This document shows, piece by piece, positions 32,001 to 58,060 of a stretch of DNA of 64,000 nt. How positions within the stretch are numbered: the first letter of the stretch is position 1; every line of letters begins with the position of its first letter. The DNA lies in NCBI GenBank assembly GCA_030522415.1, contig CM060107.1, positions 46,831,807-46,895,806 of the forward strand. Direction: 5' to 3'. The notes below the pieces were generated by a model that was not told where the DNA came from, made no database searches, and was given only the letters and a program-made list of their open reading frames with translations. The position numbers and the translations under genes are program-made. The stretch is from Channallabes apus (lineage: Eukaryota > Chordata > Actinopteri > Siluriformes > Clariidae).

Positions 32001-32518
32001 CTAGTAATTGGTGTATGGCCAGCTTTAGGTTTGTGCCTGAGTACACATACTGTAGTCATTTGAAACTGGCTGATCTAAGGCTCATCACAACAGGGGAAAC
32101 AGATTTCCTAATTCACTCATTCCTAAGAAACTTCTTGAGCAACATTTTCTTTTTACCCACACGTCCCATCCTAGGGAGTCTTCAATTTTGCAGAGATCAC
32201 GAAATGTTTTTTTGGTAACAGTTTAGTCTGCAAACTCCTTGAGAGTGACTGTTTGCTTCACTTTAGATTCCCTCACTAGTCTTTGTGTTTTGGGTTGTAA
32301 TGGAGTTTCCACTTCCTAACTAATGATCCAGCAGGGCTTACTGCAATGTCAAATGTTATACATGTAAATATCATTTTATCTGATGCAAATCTATTACTTT
32401 AACTTACTTAAAATGCTACCCAGTCTTAATTTTTTCCTAATTTTCCTTCTTTTCATGCTATTTATACAGTATATACAGATTACTTCTGAATTTACATTCT
32501 TTATCTTTAGTTGCAAAT

Positions 32519-32800
32519 ATGGCAGAGGATCCTCAGAGGAACTTCAGGTCAGCGTATTACGAAAAGGTCGGCTTCAGGGGGGTCGAGGAGAAAAAGTCAC
32601 TTGAAATTCTGCTGAAGGACAATCCACTAGGTAAGACGAGTCACTTGGCTGTAGTTTTGTTTGCTGTTTTTTTCTGTAAAGGACACTGAAGTATAAATCT
32701 ATTCAACTTTTATTACTCGATTATTGTTTTGCAACAATATTATGTTAATCAATGTTATACTGAGTGAGAAGCGAGTAGTAAATGATAGTATATTGCCCTA

Positions 32801-32831
<31 letters not shown>

Positions 32832-33840
32832 TTTTGCATATTTGTCCCACTTAAATGATTCAGATGATCAAACAAAAGTAAATACAACGCGCAGTTTTTA
32901 AATGATTTATCATTATTAAGGGAAAGAAGCTGTCCAAACCTGCCTGGCTCTATGTGGAAGAAGTAATTGCCCCCTAAACCTAATAGCTGGTTGTGCCAAC
33001 ATTAGCGACAACAAACGCAATCAAGTGTTTGTGATAACTGGCAGTGAGTCTTTTACATCACTATGGAGTAATTTTGGCCCAGTCTTCTATGCAGAATTGT
33101 TTTAAATCCACCACAATGGAGTGTTTTCAAGCATGAACGACCTGTTTAAGGATCTCAATTGAAATTTGAAAATGACACTTTAGTCCGCTACTCCTGTGTA
33201 TGTTGGCTTCACATTCAGGTCCTGAAGGTACACAGTATACCATGTTCTTTTTATGAAACCCAGCGTTAGTTTTTCACCAGAAGTAAAAGTATGCACAGTT
33301 TCCAAAAAGTTAAACATTTGGCCAGGGGGTGGGATTACTTTTTTCAAGTTAAAATAGGGGCAGGCAAGTTTGGACAGTCCCCCCATTACCGCCCCCCCCT
33401 TAATAAATAAAATCATGATTTAAAAACTGCATTTTCCTCAGGTTATCTTTGTGTAATATTAAAATTTATCTGATGATTTCAATCATTTAAGTGTGACAAA
33501 TATGCAAAAGAAATCAGCAAGTAGTTTTCTCATAGCGTTGTTGTGTGCCAACCTTCTGTTAATTAATAGCGGTTGTGTGCTGGTTTGGCTTTTCAGTGAC
33601 ATTTGCATTTTAGGTGATTTAAGTATTTCCATGTGTGAGCGTACTAATGGTTATTTATAAATATTGCTGTATTAGAGCTTTCTCCTTTATGTCCTAATCA
33701 CCCAGTCCTTTTTCCTCCATGGTTTTCAGATGTGGAAAAGTTGAGTACGTTCAGTCAGAGGTTTCCATTACCCTCCATGTACAGGATCCATGTGTGGAAA
33801 GTCCTGCTTGGTGAGAACAATCACATTCCTACGAAGGGGA

Positions 33841-33901
<61 letters not shown>

Positions 33902-36900
33902 TTTGTATACCTCTATTGTCTGTGTCTGTTCTTGAGGTCCAAGGGAAATGATTTTGACAGTGCTGACCACTTTGTCCATGTTCTTCAGGTATCCTGCCTC
34001 CACACTGCGATTCTCACTCTTTGGTAACACGTTACAGACAAGAGCAGTATACGGATATTAAAGAAGCTCTTCAGGCTATGCGCCTTGTGCACGCGGGCAC
34101 GCCACACACCGAGCTGTATCTTCGCATGCACCAGCTGGAGAACCAGCAGCTGCCTTGCCGGTCAGATCTAACACAACCTGTAAGGACATATTCATGTATG
34201 TGAAGGAAATGAAATGGCGTTATGCTAGAAAAAATGTTTTCCACAAAATACACAGGGGTTATAGCGTTCCGGCACCACGCCGAATTTCCGGCGTACTGTG
34301 GCTGCGGGAATAAAAAATCAGGTTCGCGGATAGTGGTCTGTTATTTCTCTAGATCTGAGATGCGCAGGTCAGAGAGCAGCTTTAACGCACAACAACTCAA
34401 ACATTACACAAACTATCCAATGAGCCAATGAGAAGTAGGGAAGGGGCGGGCCTTGTGTCTTTGTCAAATAGATTGATACAGGTTAAGGCAATACTCCATG
34501 CGCGAAGGTGTTTTTAGCTCCAATACTGTACAATTGTGTGTCTCATACTGGCAACTCAAACCGTAAGTCATGGCTATGTTTATGAAGCCAGGGGAAGACA
34601 TTAAAGATATCGATAAAGGCATAAAGAATACATGGCGCTGGGCTTGGATTGAGGATGGGGGTAATGACGGAAAGCCCTTCGGAAGCGGGAGTCAAAAGCT
34701 CCGGCAACCAGGAGCATGCTATTGCACTGTGTGCGCAAGGAAACTGATGTATGGAACTAGTGGGGAAAAAGTGCTGTCACAGCACGAATTAGACCCTGTT
34801 CATAAAGCAACAGTCAGAGCACTGCAACACACCTCACGTTGGCCAGGGGCAACAGCCATGGCAGATATTCTATGGCGTTCTGTTCCTGCCACAATTCTGA
34901 GCGCGGGGTTTGACGTTTTGAGAACAGACAAAGCACTCTAAGCGCATGCAGTGTCTCCACTGCGCGCTCAACATGTTCTCCGCACAAGCGCGACTTCTCG
35001 ACTCTGCCTGCACGCACGTGCAACATTTCTTTTCTGTACGCTCGACTCTGCCTGTACGCTCGCTCAACTTTGTCCAGTGTTACAAAACTGCCACAAAACC
35101 TGCCAATCACAGACTTCCACACACTACTTCTGATTGGCTGTTCCTTCTCCATCAGCTGGCAATATCGACCGCATAACCCATACTATAATTTGTGTAGTGC
35201 TTTTAAAATGGTCATTGTCTCAAAGCAGCTTTACAAAATCAAAAGAAAATTATAAGAAATTAAAATTATATATTATTATATTAATTATATTATGTATTTA
35301 TTTATAAATATTATAAGCAAAATTATAGTATGTATTTTTTTTTTTTTTTTTAATTCAGTGAAGTATTAGTATTCTACCAGTTTCGTTTGTCTATTGTGTG
35401 TTTTTATTTACTTATCTAATATCCATATAGCTCATTGTTAGACTACATCGACTTAAATTCGAATCGGACAATTCGGTCGCTTTAATTATAAACCTTTATT
35501 TACAACGCTTCTGTTATGCGGTCGATATATCTAAAAAGAGCCACTTGACAATAATGATGATCAGGGTTATACATAGGCTGTTTATATATTTGGGCCCAGG
35601 GACCAACAAGTTATGTGTTAAAAGTGCGTCGCATACATAGTACCCCCACCCCTACTCACCTCGGGGGCAAGGAAAAAAAGTTCAGGCTCAGGAATTTTTT
35701 CCACTATCAGCCCTGAGTACAAAATGTTCTAAGGAGGGTGAAAGCGTTGTGGTATGCTATAAATTGTGGAAAACCAGTCGATTCTAGTCGATTCTAGTCG
35801 ACATTAACCCGAAACAAAGATAAAAATAAAATGTATTAATTCATTAATACACTGAGAAAAACTAAAAGATTCCTTGACATTTATTGAAAATGAATCTCTT
35901 TCAATAGAAGGCGTTTTCTTTTGTTCCGAGGGTGAAGATGATGAAGATTTCTTGGCTATTGCCAGGGTGATGGAGGAGATTGTGGATGAACCGGTGGACT
36001 GCTATTGGCTGATCAGGAGCTTTGTAAACCAATTTAATCACAAGTTTGGCGATTCCATACCACACCTGGTTTGTATGCACAGTTTAGCTTTTTGTTGTGC
36101 CCGTGATACAGATTTAACCCTTGAAATTGTTACAATATTATCAGTAATAAATATAAATGATTTACTGAAGTAGACCTTTAAAAAAAAAAAACCTATAGCT
36201 GCAACACTAGTCCCTGTAATCCTGACATAAATCCATAAATTTAGAAATATATTCAGTGTCCTCGTATCTGTAAGTTTTATCTGTATAGGACATTAGGCTG
36301 AGGTGTAGATCCCGGATGGAAGGCAGAAGCTGCAGTGAGGTGGAGACAACTTGTCGAAGAAACCTTAAAAGAAACCAGACTCAAAAAGAAAAAGGGATAA
36401 AGAGACTAATTGAACCAGATGCATTTGAACTTGAAATTCACAAAAACTTTGGGTGAAGTCATTAAAACCACTCCACGGTCGCCAAGTCTGTTAAACTGTT
36501 GTTTACTTTCACTTATAATTCACTACATCATGATTCCAGTTTATATATGTATAGTCTCCTTAAACAGCTTGGAAAATTCCAGAAAATTACACCATGGCAT
36601 AATTTGAGTAAATTGGAGGTGTACCTGTGGATATATTTTAAGGTCTACCTTCAAACTCGGTGCCTCTTTGTTTGACATCATGGGGAAAAAAAAATGAAAG
36701 AAACCAGCCAAATGACTTTAAAGGACCACATTAATCTGTACTAACCATACCATTAAAGGACAGCATAAAGACCATGGGATCACAAAGCGTGTCATACCAT
36801 TCAGAAGACGTGTACTTTTGTTACAAAAAGTACAACTGAATCCCAGAACTCGAGGAAGAAAGTACAAAAGTATCTAAATCCACAGCAAAATGAGACTGTT

Positions 36901-39900
36901 ATTGAAGTAATCTGAAAGGTCGCTCAGGAAAGACGAAGCCACTGCTCGAAAACCACCATTAAAAAAAAAAAAAAAAAACAGACTATGGTTTGCATCTGCA
37001 CATAGGGACAAAGAGCTCACGTGTTGGAGGTCTGATGAAGCAATAATTTAACTGTTTGGCCATGAAGAAGAAATATGTGGCTATATTGAAGACATTAAAG
37101 TTAAAGCTTAGTCTCAAACGGTTCTTCCAAATGGACGATGACTCCAAGAATAATTAATAGGTTGTGGCAAAAAAAGGCTTAAGGACGATAAAATCAAGGT
37201 ATTGGAGTGGCCTTCACTTCAAGCCAGTGGAACATTTGTGGGCAGAACTGAAAAAGCGTGGGATCAAGGAGGCCTATAAACCTGACTCCTGTGTCAGGAG
37301 GAACGGGCTGAAATTTCAGCAACTTGTTGTAAGAAGCTTGTGGAAGGCTACCTGAAATATCGGAATACTTGCCCACTGGGAACGTGATGAAAGCTAAAAT
37401 AAATCTTTCTCTCAACAATTCTGACATTTCACATTCATTAAAAAAAAATCTTTAAAAACTGACGGGGAATGTTTACTAAGAATTTTGTGAAAAGCTGAGA
37501 TTAATTGGATTTGCCTAAGATGTATGCAAACTTCAACTGTATATTCACTTAAAACAAGTGGATAAACTGTTTTTACAGTACTCCATTTATTTTTGTATGT
37601 ATGTAACTAAGCTTCAGTGATCTTCAGATAATCACAAGGATTCCGTGTCACTCTGAATCAGAACCATTCCAGGGACTGACAGTCATGTAATCTTGGTACA
37701 ATGTAGTGGTTGGATATAAATTCCGTTACTTCACAGGTTTTATTCAAAGTCTGCGTGCATTAAAGAACTTGATTACTGTATTTCTGATTATCCTTTTTTC
37801 TGCCTATCTCAGCCCAAGAGCTTGGAGCATTTCCTCTCCCAGGAGGACAGTCGTCTTTTGTCCCACCTAAAAACGTCAGGCTGTCTTGCTGTACTGCCCT
37901 ACTCCCTTTGGTTTAGACGCTGTTTTGCAGACTGCCTGCCCGAGTCCAGCCTACAGAGGTTAGCACTAATAGAGATTTTTCTACTGTACTTCTGGCATCA
38001 TCCCTAAGCACAGTAGACTTTATTAAATGTATTAAAGCGGTTAAACAAATCTGCAATATGTCACATGGTTTGGCTTCACCGGTCTCTCTACCTTTCACCT
38101 GTTCGCCAGAGATGTATGCACTTGAGCATTCCAACAAACCCCACAATGCATTGTATGATTTTATACATACAAACTTCTGACTTAATTATCTTGGCTTATG
38201 TACTGTACAGTAGATATAATAAAGTTCTTCTGAAGAATCTGGTGTGTTCATCTCACTAATAATTAGTGGTTCATTACACTGCCTGGCAAAAAAAAAGTCA
38301 CCAATTTCAATGATTGGGCTGCATCAAGCAAAGAAAACTAAGGAAAGTTGAGGTTACTCGAATTGGGTTAATGACCTTTAACACTTTATCAAAAGATGGA
38401 AGGATAGTGCTGGACCGTCAACTTTGTGAAAGAAATGTGGTCAGAATAAAATAATATATATGGAGATCAATGGCGGCACGGTGGTGTAGTGGTTAGCACG
38501 GTCGCCTTGCACCTCCAGGGTCCAGGGTTCGATTCCCCGGCCAGGCTCGATTCCCGTCTCTGTGTGCATGGAGTTTGCATGTTCTCCCCGTGCTTGGTGG
38601 GTTTCCTCCGGGTACTCCGGTTTCCTCCCACAGTCCAAAGACATGCAGATTAGGCTAATTGGCGTTCCCAAATTGACCATAGTGTGTAAATGTGTGTGCG
38701 CGCGCTCTGCGATGGATTGGCACGCTGTCCAGGGTGTACCCTGCCTTGTGCCCTGAGTCTCCTGGGATAGGCTCCAGGTCCCCGCGACCCTAAATACAGG
38801 ATAAAGCGGTATAGAAGATGAATGAATGAATGAATATATGGAGATCACTTAAACGCATTGTGAAGTTGCATGGTGAATAATAGCCATAGCTATGCTTAAT
38901 AGTGAAAGTAAGAACATTATCATAAACACTCAATGTGACGATAACTCGCAGGATTGGGAGTAACCAGCTGTGAGACTATATGAAAACCATTTGTTAGGGA
39001 GACTAATCAGAAATAAGCTTCGGTTTTTTAGGGAGCATAAAGATTGTACATTGGAGCGATGGAAAAAGGTCATGTGGTCTGATTAGTTCAGATTGACTCT
39101 ATTCCAGAGCGATGCACCCATCATGCATAGTGGTCACTGTACAAGCCTCTATGGGGGTTGCTTCAGTTGGTCAGGTCTAGACTCAGCAACGTTATGGGGC
39201 AAAAAAACGAAGTCAGCTGACGACCTGAATGTACTGAATGACCAGCATGTCTCTTCCATGGAGTTTTTTTCTTCCCTGATGCCACAGGAATTATCCAGGA
39301 TTCAGAATCTTGATATTGGAGAGATGTGTAACTTGTTTCTTTCTAGTAACGTTATGTGACCCGTGTTCTTCTGATCTTTAGTAGAGAGTACTGATGGCTC
39401 GGTCAGAATAGAAAATGTTCATGTAAATATCTCATTCGCAGATCATTTGATTGAATGATTTGATTGAATGGGTATTCCCCAAGAGCGTACATTTCTTTCT
39501 GAGACATTCTAGTATGACTGTTTCGATTGTTCTATACCCTTTGGTGATTATTGTGTCTGAACAGGGTTTGGGACAAGGTGATTAGCGGCTCGTGTAAAAT
39601 CTTGGTTTTCGTGGCTGTGGAGATCTTGCTGAGCTACAAGATCAAGCTCATGGGAATGAACCGACCAGATGCTGTGGTGAAATTCCTGAGCAATGTGAGT
39701 GAACACATTGATACACACACTTTGTCTCGTTTTTGCATACTTGCCTTCGTACTCAGGATACAAATTTGAGCAGAATTTTTAACCCCATGTCTGTCATGCA
39801 CATGTTGCATTAATCCTGACTCATCTCCAAATATTTTCTTGCATTGAAAAGCGTGTTCACTCCAGACACCTTTTATATCATTCAAGCCTTAAGGGCAGTT

Positions 39901-40247
39901 TAGTATTAAAGGCAGTCAATGAATGTTTCTATAAACCACAATGTAGTGTTGAATGGTTTCATGAACTCGTTCATGCTGGTTGACAGAAATGAACCGTCTG
40001 TCGTGAGCAAAGGCAGCATTTCTTTCTCAGTATAATAAAAACATGTTGAAATGATTGTCCTCGGTTTCAACGTGCGATGTTGCTGGAAAACAAACAAAAC
40101 TTTTTTAGTTTAATATTTTACATTGCTAACATTCATACTTTCTTTTTCTCTTCTCGCCAGATGCCGCCAGAGAACACGGACGCCATCGTCACCAAAGCCA
40201 TAGAACTGTGGCACAAGTACTGTGGCACTCCCGCGCACTCTGTTTAA
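32519..40247 (+). CDS. tbc1d7: TBC1 domain family member 7, 7 coding exons, complete
   Basis: Tbc1d7 is the small third subunit of the TSC1-TSC2 complex that restrains mTORC1 through Rheb, and it contains a TBC (Rab-GAP-like) fold. Coding exons: 32519-32630, 33730-33810, 33989-34179, 35931-36068, 37813-37958, 39565-39694, 40161-40247 (TAA). All junctions are in phase and give 294 aa (human 293). Matching stretches: [80 protein letters not shown] and [12 protein letters not shown]. The start ATG sits 8 bp after an acceptor in gcaaatATGg. The acceptor of exon 4 (ttccgag) is the weakest but is fixed by frame. The gene is convergent with phactr1, as in human. Confidence 0.96.
32845..33545 (-). 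pseudogene. Tc1 relic, antisense, in tbc1d7 intron 1
   Basis: The same family as the two intact Tc1 copies: aagtaattgccccctaaacc, cctaatagctggttgtgcc, gagtcttttacatc and attttggccca read as the 3' end of the transposase on the minus strand. The middle is deleted. Terminal wording returns at 33480-33530 (tgacaaatatgcaaaagaaatcag). Confidence 0.85.
33846..33900. repeat. (CA)n microsatellite in tbc1d7 intron 2
   Basis: About 27 CA units in the 178-bp intron between 33810 and 33989. Confidence 0.95.
34245..35185 (+). mobile_element. hAT-like transposon 5' portion in tbc1d7 intron 3
   Basis: It begins cacaggggttatagcgttcc near 34248, a hAT-like end, followed by a 300-bp leader and the BED-finger ORF at 34570-34941. 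GC-rich sequence with a short internal repeat (ctcgactctgcctg at about 34999 and 35042) follows. No matching right end or the rest of a transposase is seen, so the borders are uncertain. Confidence 0.5.
34570..34941 (+). CDS. BED-like zinc-finger ORF of hAT origin, 123 aa
   Basis: The single open frame encodes DTWRW-like [12 protein letters not shown], then [18 protein letters not shown] and [14 protein letters not shown]. That is a C-x2-C ... H-x5-H finger as in the N-terminal BED fingers of hAT transposases. It lacks the catalytic domain and the dimerisation region, so alone it could only bind DNA. ATG at 34570. No splice evidence ties it to tbc1d7, and it lies wholly inside an intron in the same direction. 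It may be a first exon of a broken transposon or a chance survivor. Confidence 0.5.
   Translation: MAMFMKPGEDIKDIDKGIKNTWRWAWIEDGGNDGKPFGSGSQKLRQPGACYCTVCARKLMYGTSGEKVLSQHELDPVHKATVRALQHTSRWPGATAMADILWRSVPATILSAGFDVLRTDKAL
35185..35270. repeat. short interspersed repeat fragment
   Basis: It shares tagtgcttttaaaatgg..attgtctcaaagcagctttaca with the longer copy at 57825-58060. Nothing else is recognised up to 35900 apart from T runs and AT-rich DNA. Confidence 0.65.
36420..37539 (+). pseudogene. Sleeping Beauty/salmonid-type Tc1 relic
   Basis: It follows the Sleeping Beauty type element in order: gaagtcattaaaaccactcc, cttataattcactacatcat, aaacagcttggaaaattcc, aattggaggtgtacctgtgg, then a degraded transposase from 36679 (MGKK-type start). 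The final gtatgcaaacttcaactg ends at 37539, followed by TA. Large deletions and stops remove most of the catalytic domain. It fills tbc1d7 intron 4. Confidence 0.85.
38277..39290 (+). pseudogene. Tc1-like relic with a nested SINE, tbc1d7 intron 5
   Basis: It starts cactgcctggcaaaaaaaaa after TA (38275-38276), then ggctgcatcaagcaaagaaaa (helix-turn-helix start). After the SINE come gcatggtgaataatagcc, agggagactaatcagaaata and catgtggtctgattagttc (DDE region). Right border not clear. Stops throughout. Confidence 0.75.
38470..38833 (+). mobile_element. complete tRNA-derived SINE with 14-bp target duplication
   Basis: The head ggcggcacggtggtgtagtg carries A and B box-like sequences (gtggttagcac; gggttcgattcc near 38525). 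The body has gtgggtttcctcc and gcgttcccaaatt. The tail is ataaagcggtatagaagatg followed by (aatg)n. The target sequence atatatggagatca occurs at 38456-38469 and 38834-38847. It sits inside the Tc1 relic, so it is the younger insertion. Confidence 0.92.
39355..39515 (+). repeat. diverged copy of the tbc1d7 3'UTR inside intron 5
   Basis: It shares tctgatctttag, actgatggctcggtcagaat, agaaaatg.tc.tgtaaata, catttgattgaatga and agagcgtacattt with 40296-40475 in the same order and direction. It lies upstream of the last two coding exons and lacks the AATAAA. Confidence 0.85.
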
Positions 40248-40295
40248 TCAGACCTACATACTTGGACTTTAAAGACACGAGCATGAAGTGATGCC

Positions 40296-40475
40296 TGTGA
40301 CCGCTTCTGATCTTTAGAGACTACTGATGGCTCGGTCAGAATAGAAAATGCTCTTGTAAATACCTCATTTGGAGGTCATTTGATTGAATGAAGTGAGTAA
40401 TAAGATGTTAAATAAAAGAGCGTACATTTGTAAATTTCTATGTCTGATCAGAATCAGGACATTCTGTCGGATAAA
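40296..40475 (+). other. tbc1d7: tbc1d7 3'UTR, source or partner of the duplication
   Basis: This block starts 49 bp after the tbc1d7 stop codon, includes the polyadenylation signal and is the partner of 39355-39515. Confidence 0.8.
40411..40416 (+). terminator. tbc1d7: tbc1d7 polyadenylation signal AATAAA
   Basis: AATAAA lies 164 bp after the stop codon, and it is the only canonical signal near the end of the gene. Confidence 0.7.
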
Positions 40476-40534
40476 ATGTTTATAAAAAGGGTAAAACCTT
40501 TTCTTGTGTAAGTTTCAAAAATGGTTTTAAGAAG

Positions 40535-41665
40535 ATAACAGTGCATATTAAAACATTTTAACATTTTGTGAAAAAGTTTAATTTAATTTATAAAGTAAAA
40601 CTTGTATATTCTAGATTTGTTACATGTTAAGTGAAATATTTCAGACCTTTTAATTTTTATGGTTCTGGATTACATCTTATAAAAATCCAAATTTCTGTAT
40701 ATCAAAGTATTGAAATATTTCACGTTGAGTTACTGTTCATTGCAGTTTATCTCTCGGTCTGGGTCAGTACATGCATGGGGAAGACTGCTGACCTCACAGT
40801 TGTCCAGAAGACCATCGACACTGTCCACAAGGAGGATGAGCCACAGAAGGTGCTGTATCAAATCATATTCATGGAAAGTTGCCTGTAAGGGAAAAGGTGC
40901 ATGAGCAACAGGGATGACCTTAGCTTTAAGAACAGTGTCGAGCAAAGCCGATTCAAGACCTTCACAAGGAGTGGAGTGAGGCTGGAGTCAGTGCATCAAG
41001 AGCCACCACGCACAGGCGTCTTTAGGAAATGGGCAACATTACTAGTATCAAACCACTCCTAAACCAGAGGCAACGGCAGAAGCTTCTTACCCAGGCTAAG
41101 GAGAATAAGTACTGGACCATTGCGCATTGGACCCAAGTTCTCTTTTCAGAAATTTGGAAATCAAACTCCCAGAGTTTGGAGGAAGAATCGTGTCTGCTTC
41201 AAGGGTCAATTGAAGTCCAGTGTGACGTTTCCACAGTCAGTGATTTGGGGCACCATGTCATCTGCTGATGTTTTATCAAGTCAACACTGCCATCTACCAG
41301 GAGATTTTAGAGCACTTCATGGTGAAAAGATTTATTGAGACTTCTGTGCAGACTTCTCACCTGCACACACAGTGCCAACACTACCACTGCCATATTGTTG
41401 TACTTGATTGGCCAGCCATCTTACCTCACCTGAAGCCTAAAGAGAATTTGTGGGCTATTTTGAAGAGGAAGATGAGCAACACTCGACCCAAACGATAAAA
41501 ACGAGCTGAAGGCTGCTATCAAAACACAATTACTTGTATTATTCAATGCCTGAATAATGCCTGGATTCAGTATTTAACATAATATATAAAATATATTTCT
41601 GGACATCCTGTTTCGATTGATCTTAGGAAATATTCTAATATTTTGAGATACTGGGTTTTTGAAAT
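40535..41665 (+). pseudogene. mariner/Tc1-type transposon relic between tbc1d7 and phactr1
   Basis: Both ends carry the family's terminal wording (ttttgtgaaaaagtttaatt at left; ttctaatattttgagatactgg at right). The inside reads as a broken transposase on the + strand: cagaagaccatcgacactgt, cctaaagagaatttgtgggc and acaggcgtctttaggaaatg. Several frameshifts and stops. Same family as 29238-29515. Confidence 0.75.
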
Positions 41666-41669
41666 TCAC

Positions 41670-43095
41670 AAGCTATAATCGATAATCAAAAACAAAAAAA
41701 AAGTGTGTCATGTAATAAATCTAGAGGTGTGTGTATATATAAAATGCATATACAATTACAATTAAATACTTGTAATATTTCAATACAACTTAAGATTAAA
41801 AATAACTTAACAGTGACCAGACTTGATGTAATGTGCAGAAAGTGTTTAGTTCCAGTCTAGGAATCATTGCATCATGTGGCACAAATAATTTAAATGCATT
41901 TTGTGCTGTAATGGCACAGAAAGATTTGCCTCGAGCCTGGTGTCTTACTTTAAACCGATCTTTTTAATAAGTCTTATTTACATCAGAAACTGCATCCATT
42001 GTGGTTGAGGGGGAAAAAATAATAATAAAAACAGAAAGGTAGAACAAGACATGCGCATCCTCCACATTCATTAAATCTCACGGCTAATAGCAGCAGGAGG
42101 AAAGGAGCGTCAGGGCAAGACTGTAAACAAATCACACCACTCCATATCCACATGGAAGTCAGTGTTTAAAATGATTTAAAAATACATCATGACACATTTA
42201 TACACCATAAGCATGGGAAGATTGACATTTTTAAATAATCCTTTTTTTTGTTGTTTCACTGAATTTTTGGCCTTCGTCTTGTTAAAAAAAAAATGTAAAC
42301 AACACAGACAGACAGGACTGCATTAGAAATTCTACCTCAATTCCCCGTATACAAGTGCCTCCTTACTCGATATCACAGCCAGGATCAGAACTTATGACGT
42401 GTCAAAACCAGACATTCAGGACACGGACACATTATTGCTTGGTTCCGTCACTTATTTGGTGCAACAGAAAAATCTCTCGTTATGACCAGAGCGAGACGAA
42501 AACATCGGGTTATATTTTGTTTGTGGGGAAAAATCATCACTGCTTAAGATGATTTCTGACAGACAGAAAATGGAAACATGATGTACAAGATATTAACGTG
42601 TAGAAGTAAGTATACTGTATGTGTATATATAAAAAAATGTCAGCTTGATGTGTTCTTAGATGATTAAGATTCTCTTATTATGTTTGCATGTTTTTTTTCC
42701 CGCTCGACAACGACGTGGGTAGAAAAATGGGACCAGTTACAGGACCGCGTGCATAAATTAAATCCCTCCCTCCCTCCCGCTTCATTTGTTATAATCAAAC
42801 CCTGGGACACAATATTGAAGTGTACTTCCAGAGCACAACATAATATTGAACATTTCAGCCAAATCTCACACACACACACACATCTTTTGTGACCATTTTG
42901 ATCAGGGATCAATGAATCTTTTCAAGTCGAGTCGTCATGGGAACTCGAGCGCCCGTTTCTTTTCCTGATTTCGGATCAGAATAGTTACACGGCCTCTGCG
43001 TTTAGTCGCAGTCTTTGCACAGTTTGATTAGACTCTACATCCCAGAGGTGAATTCGTCATTGGTAATGCCCTGTGGTTCTGCTCAGCAATCAGCA
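41670..43095 (-). other. likely phactr1 3'UTR and flank
   Basis: No coding signal on either strand. By position this holds the phactr1 3'UTR on the minus strand. I see no clear canonical AATAAA on that strand; an ATTAAA variant lies near 41963. A CA run occurs at about 42867-42882. Confidence 0.4.
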
Positions 43096-57224
<14,129 letters not shown>

Positions 57225-57344
57225 TGAGCCCTGACGCGCGCGCGCGCGCACGCTCGCGCCCGCCCGCACGCGCTCGCTCTCTCTCCCAGTAGTGCTGCAA
57301 CTCCCACCCCGTCAGCCTGCACGCGATACCGGAGCACGGGGACA

Positions 57345-57507
57345 GTGGAAGGAGGGAAGGAGGGAAGGAGGGGGGGAGGGGGGTGTCAATAAATATTACT
57401 CAAATCGAACACAGCCAGAACCCGGTTCCCTTTGAAGTGAGAGACATCAGAAGCAAATCCCGCCCAGTGTGGATTAATCAAGAAGAGAGCAGCAGATATT
57501 CTCAACC

Positions 57508-57535
<28 letters not shown>
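57345..57535. repeat. (GGAGGGAA)n and (GT)n(GA)n simple repeats
   Basis: A ggagggaa run at about 57348-57380 lies just upstream of the phactr1 promoter, and GT then GA units run at about 57510-57548. Confidence 0.85.
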
Positions 57536-57549
<14 letters not shown>

Positions 57550-57824
57550 TCAGCTTCATGCAGCATCATGTTCAATACCACAGCACCAAACTATAATAAT
57601 AATAATAATAGTAATAATAATGCACTGATTTGAAATCACACAAGCCTGAATCTCCATGGTGACCGATGACTTTGCTCCAGGAAACAGCAGAGTCAGGGTG
57701 AGAATGCACCTGACCTTTTTTTTTTTTTTTTTTAAAGAAGAAAAAAATGAATGGAATGGAATGCAAAAAAAAAAAAAAATCAATCAATCAACTACAGATC
57801 ATGATTTGACAGCTATGGATCTGT

Positions 57825-58060
57825 TCAATTCAATTTTATTTGTATAGCGCTTTTAACAATTGGCATTGTCGCAAAGCAGCTTTACATAATCAAAAGAATT
57901 ATTTAAGTTTGTATGGAACGTGAATGTGGTCAGATAGTCCCTGGTGAGCAAGCCGAAGGTGACAGTGGCAAGGAAAAACTCCCTGAGATGGTAATAGCAA
58001 GAAACCTTGAGAGGAACCAGACTCAACAGGGTGAACATCCTCATCTGGGTGAAACAGAAA
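57825..58060 (+). repeat. fish interspersed repeat, best copy
   Basis: It begins caattcaattttatttgtat, tagcgcttttaacaattggc and cgcaaagcagctttacataa, then ctccctgagatgg and accttgagaggaaccagact. Diverged partial copies lie at 27540-27740, 35185-35270 and perhaps 36290-36400. The class is not certain. Confidence 0.75.

Noticed and set aside
38441..38848. 135-aa minus-strand ORF
   Set aside because: It is the antisense of the SINE and its target duplication, so it is not a gene.
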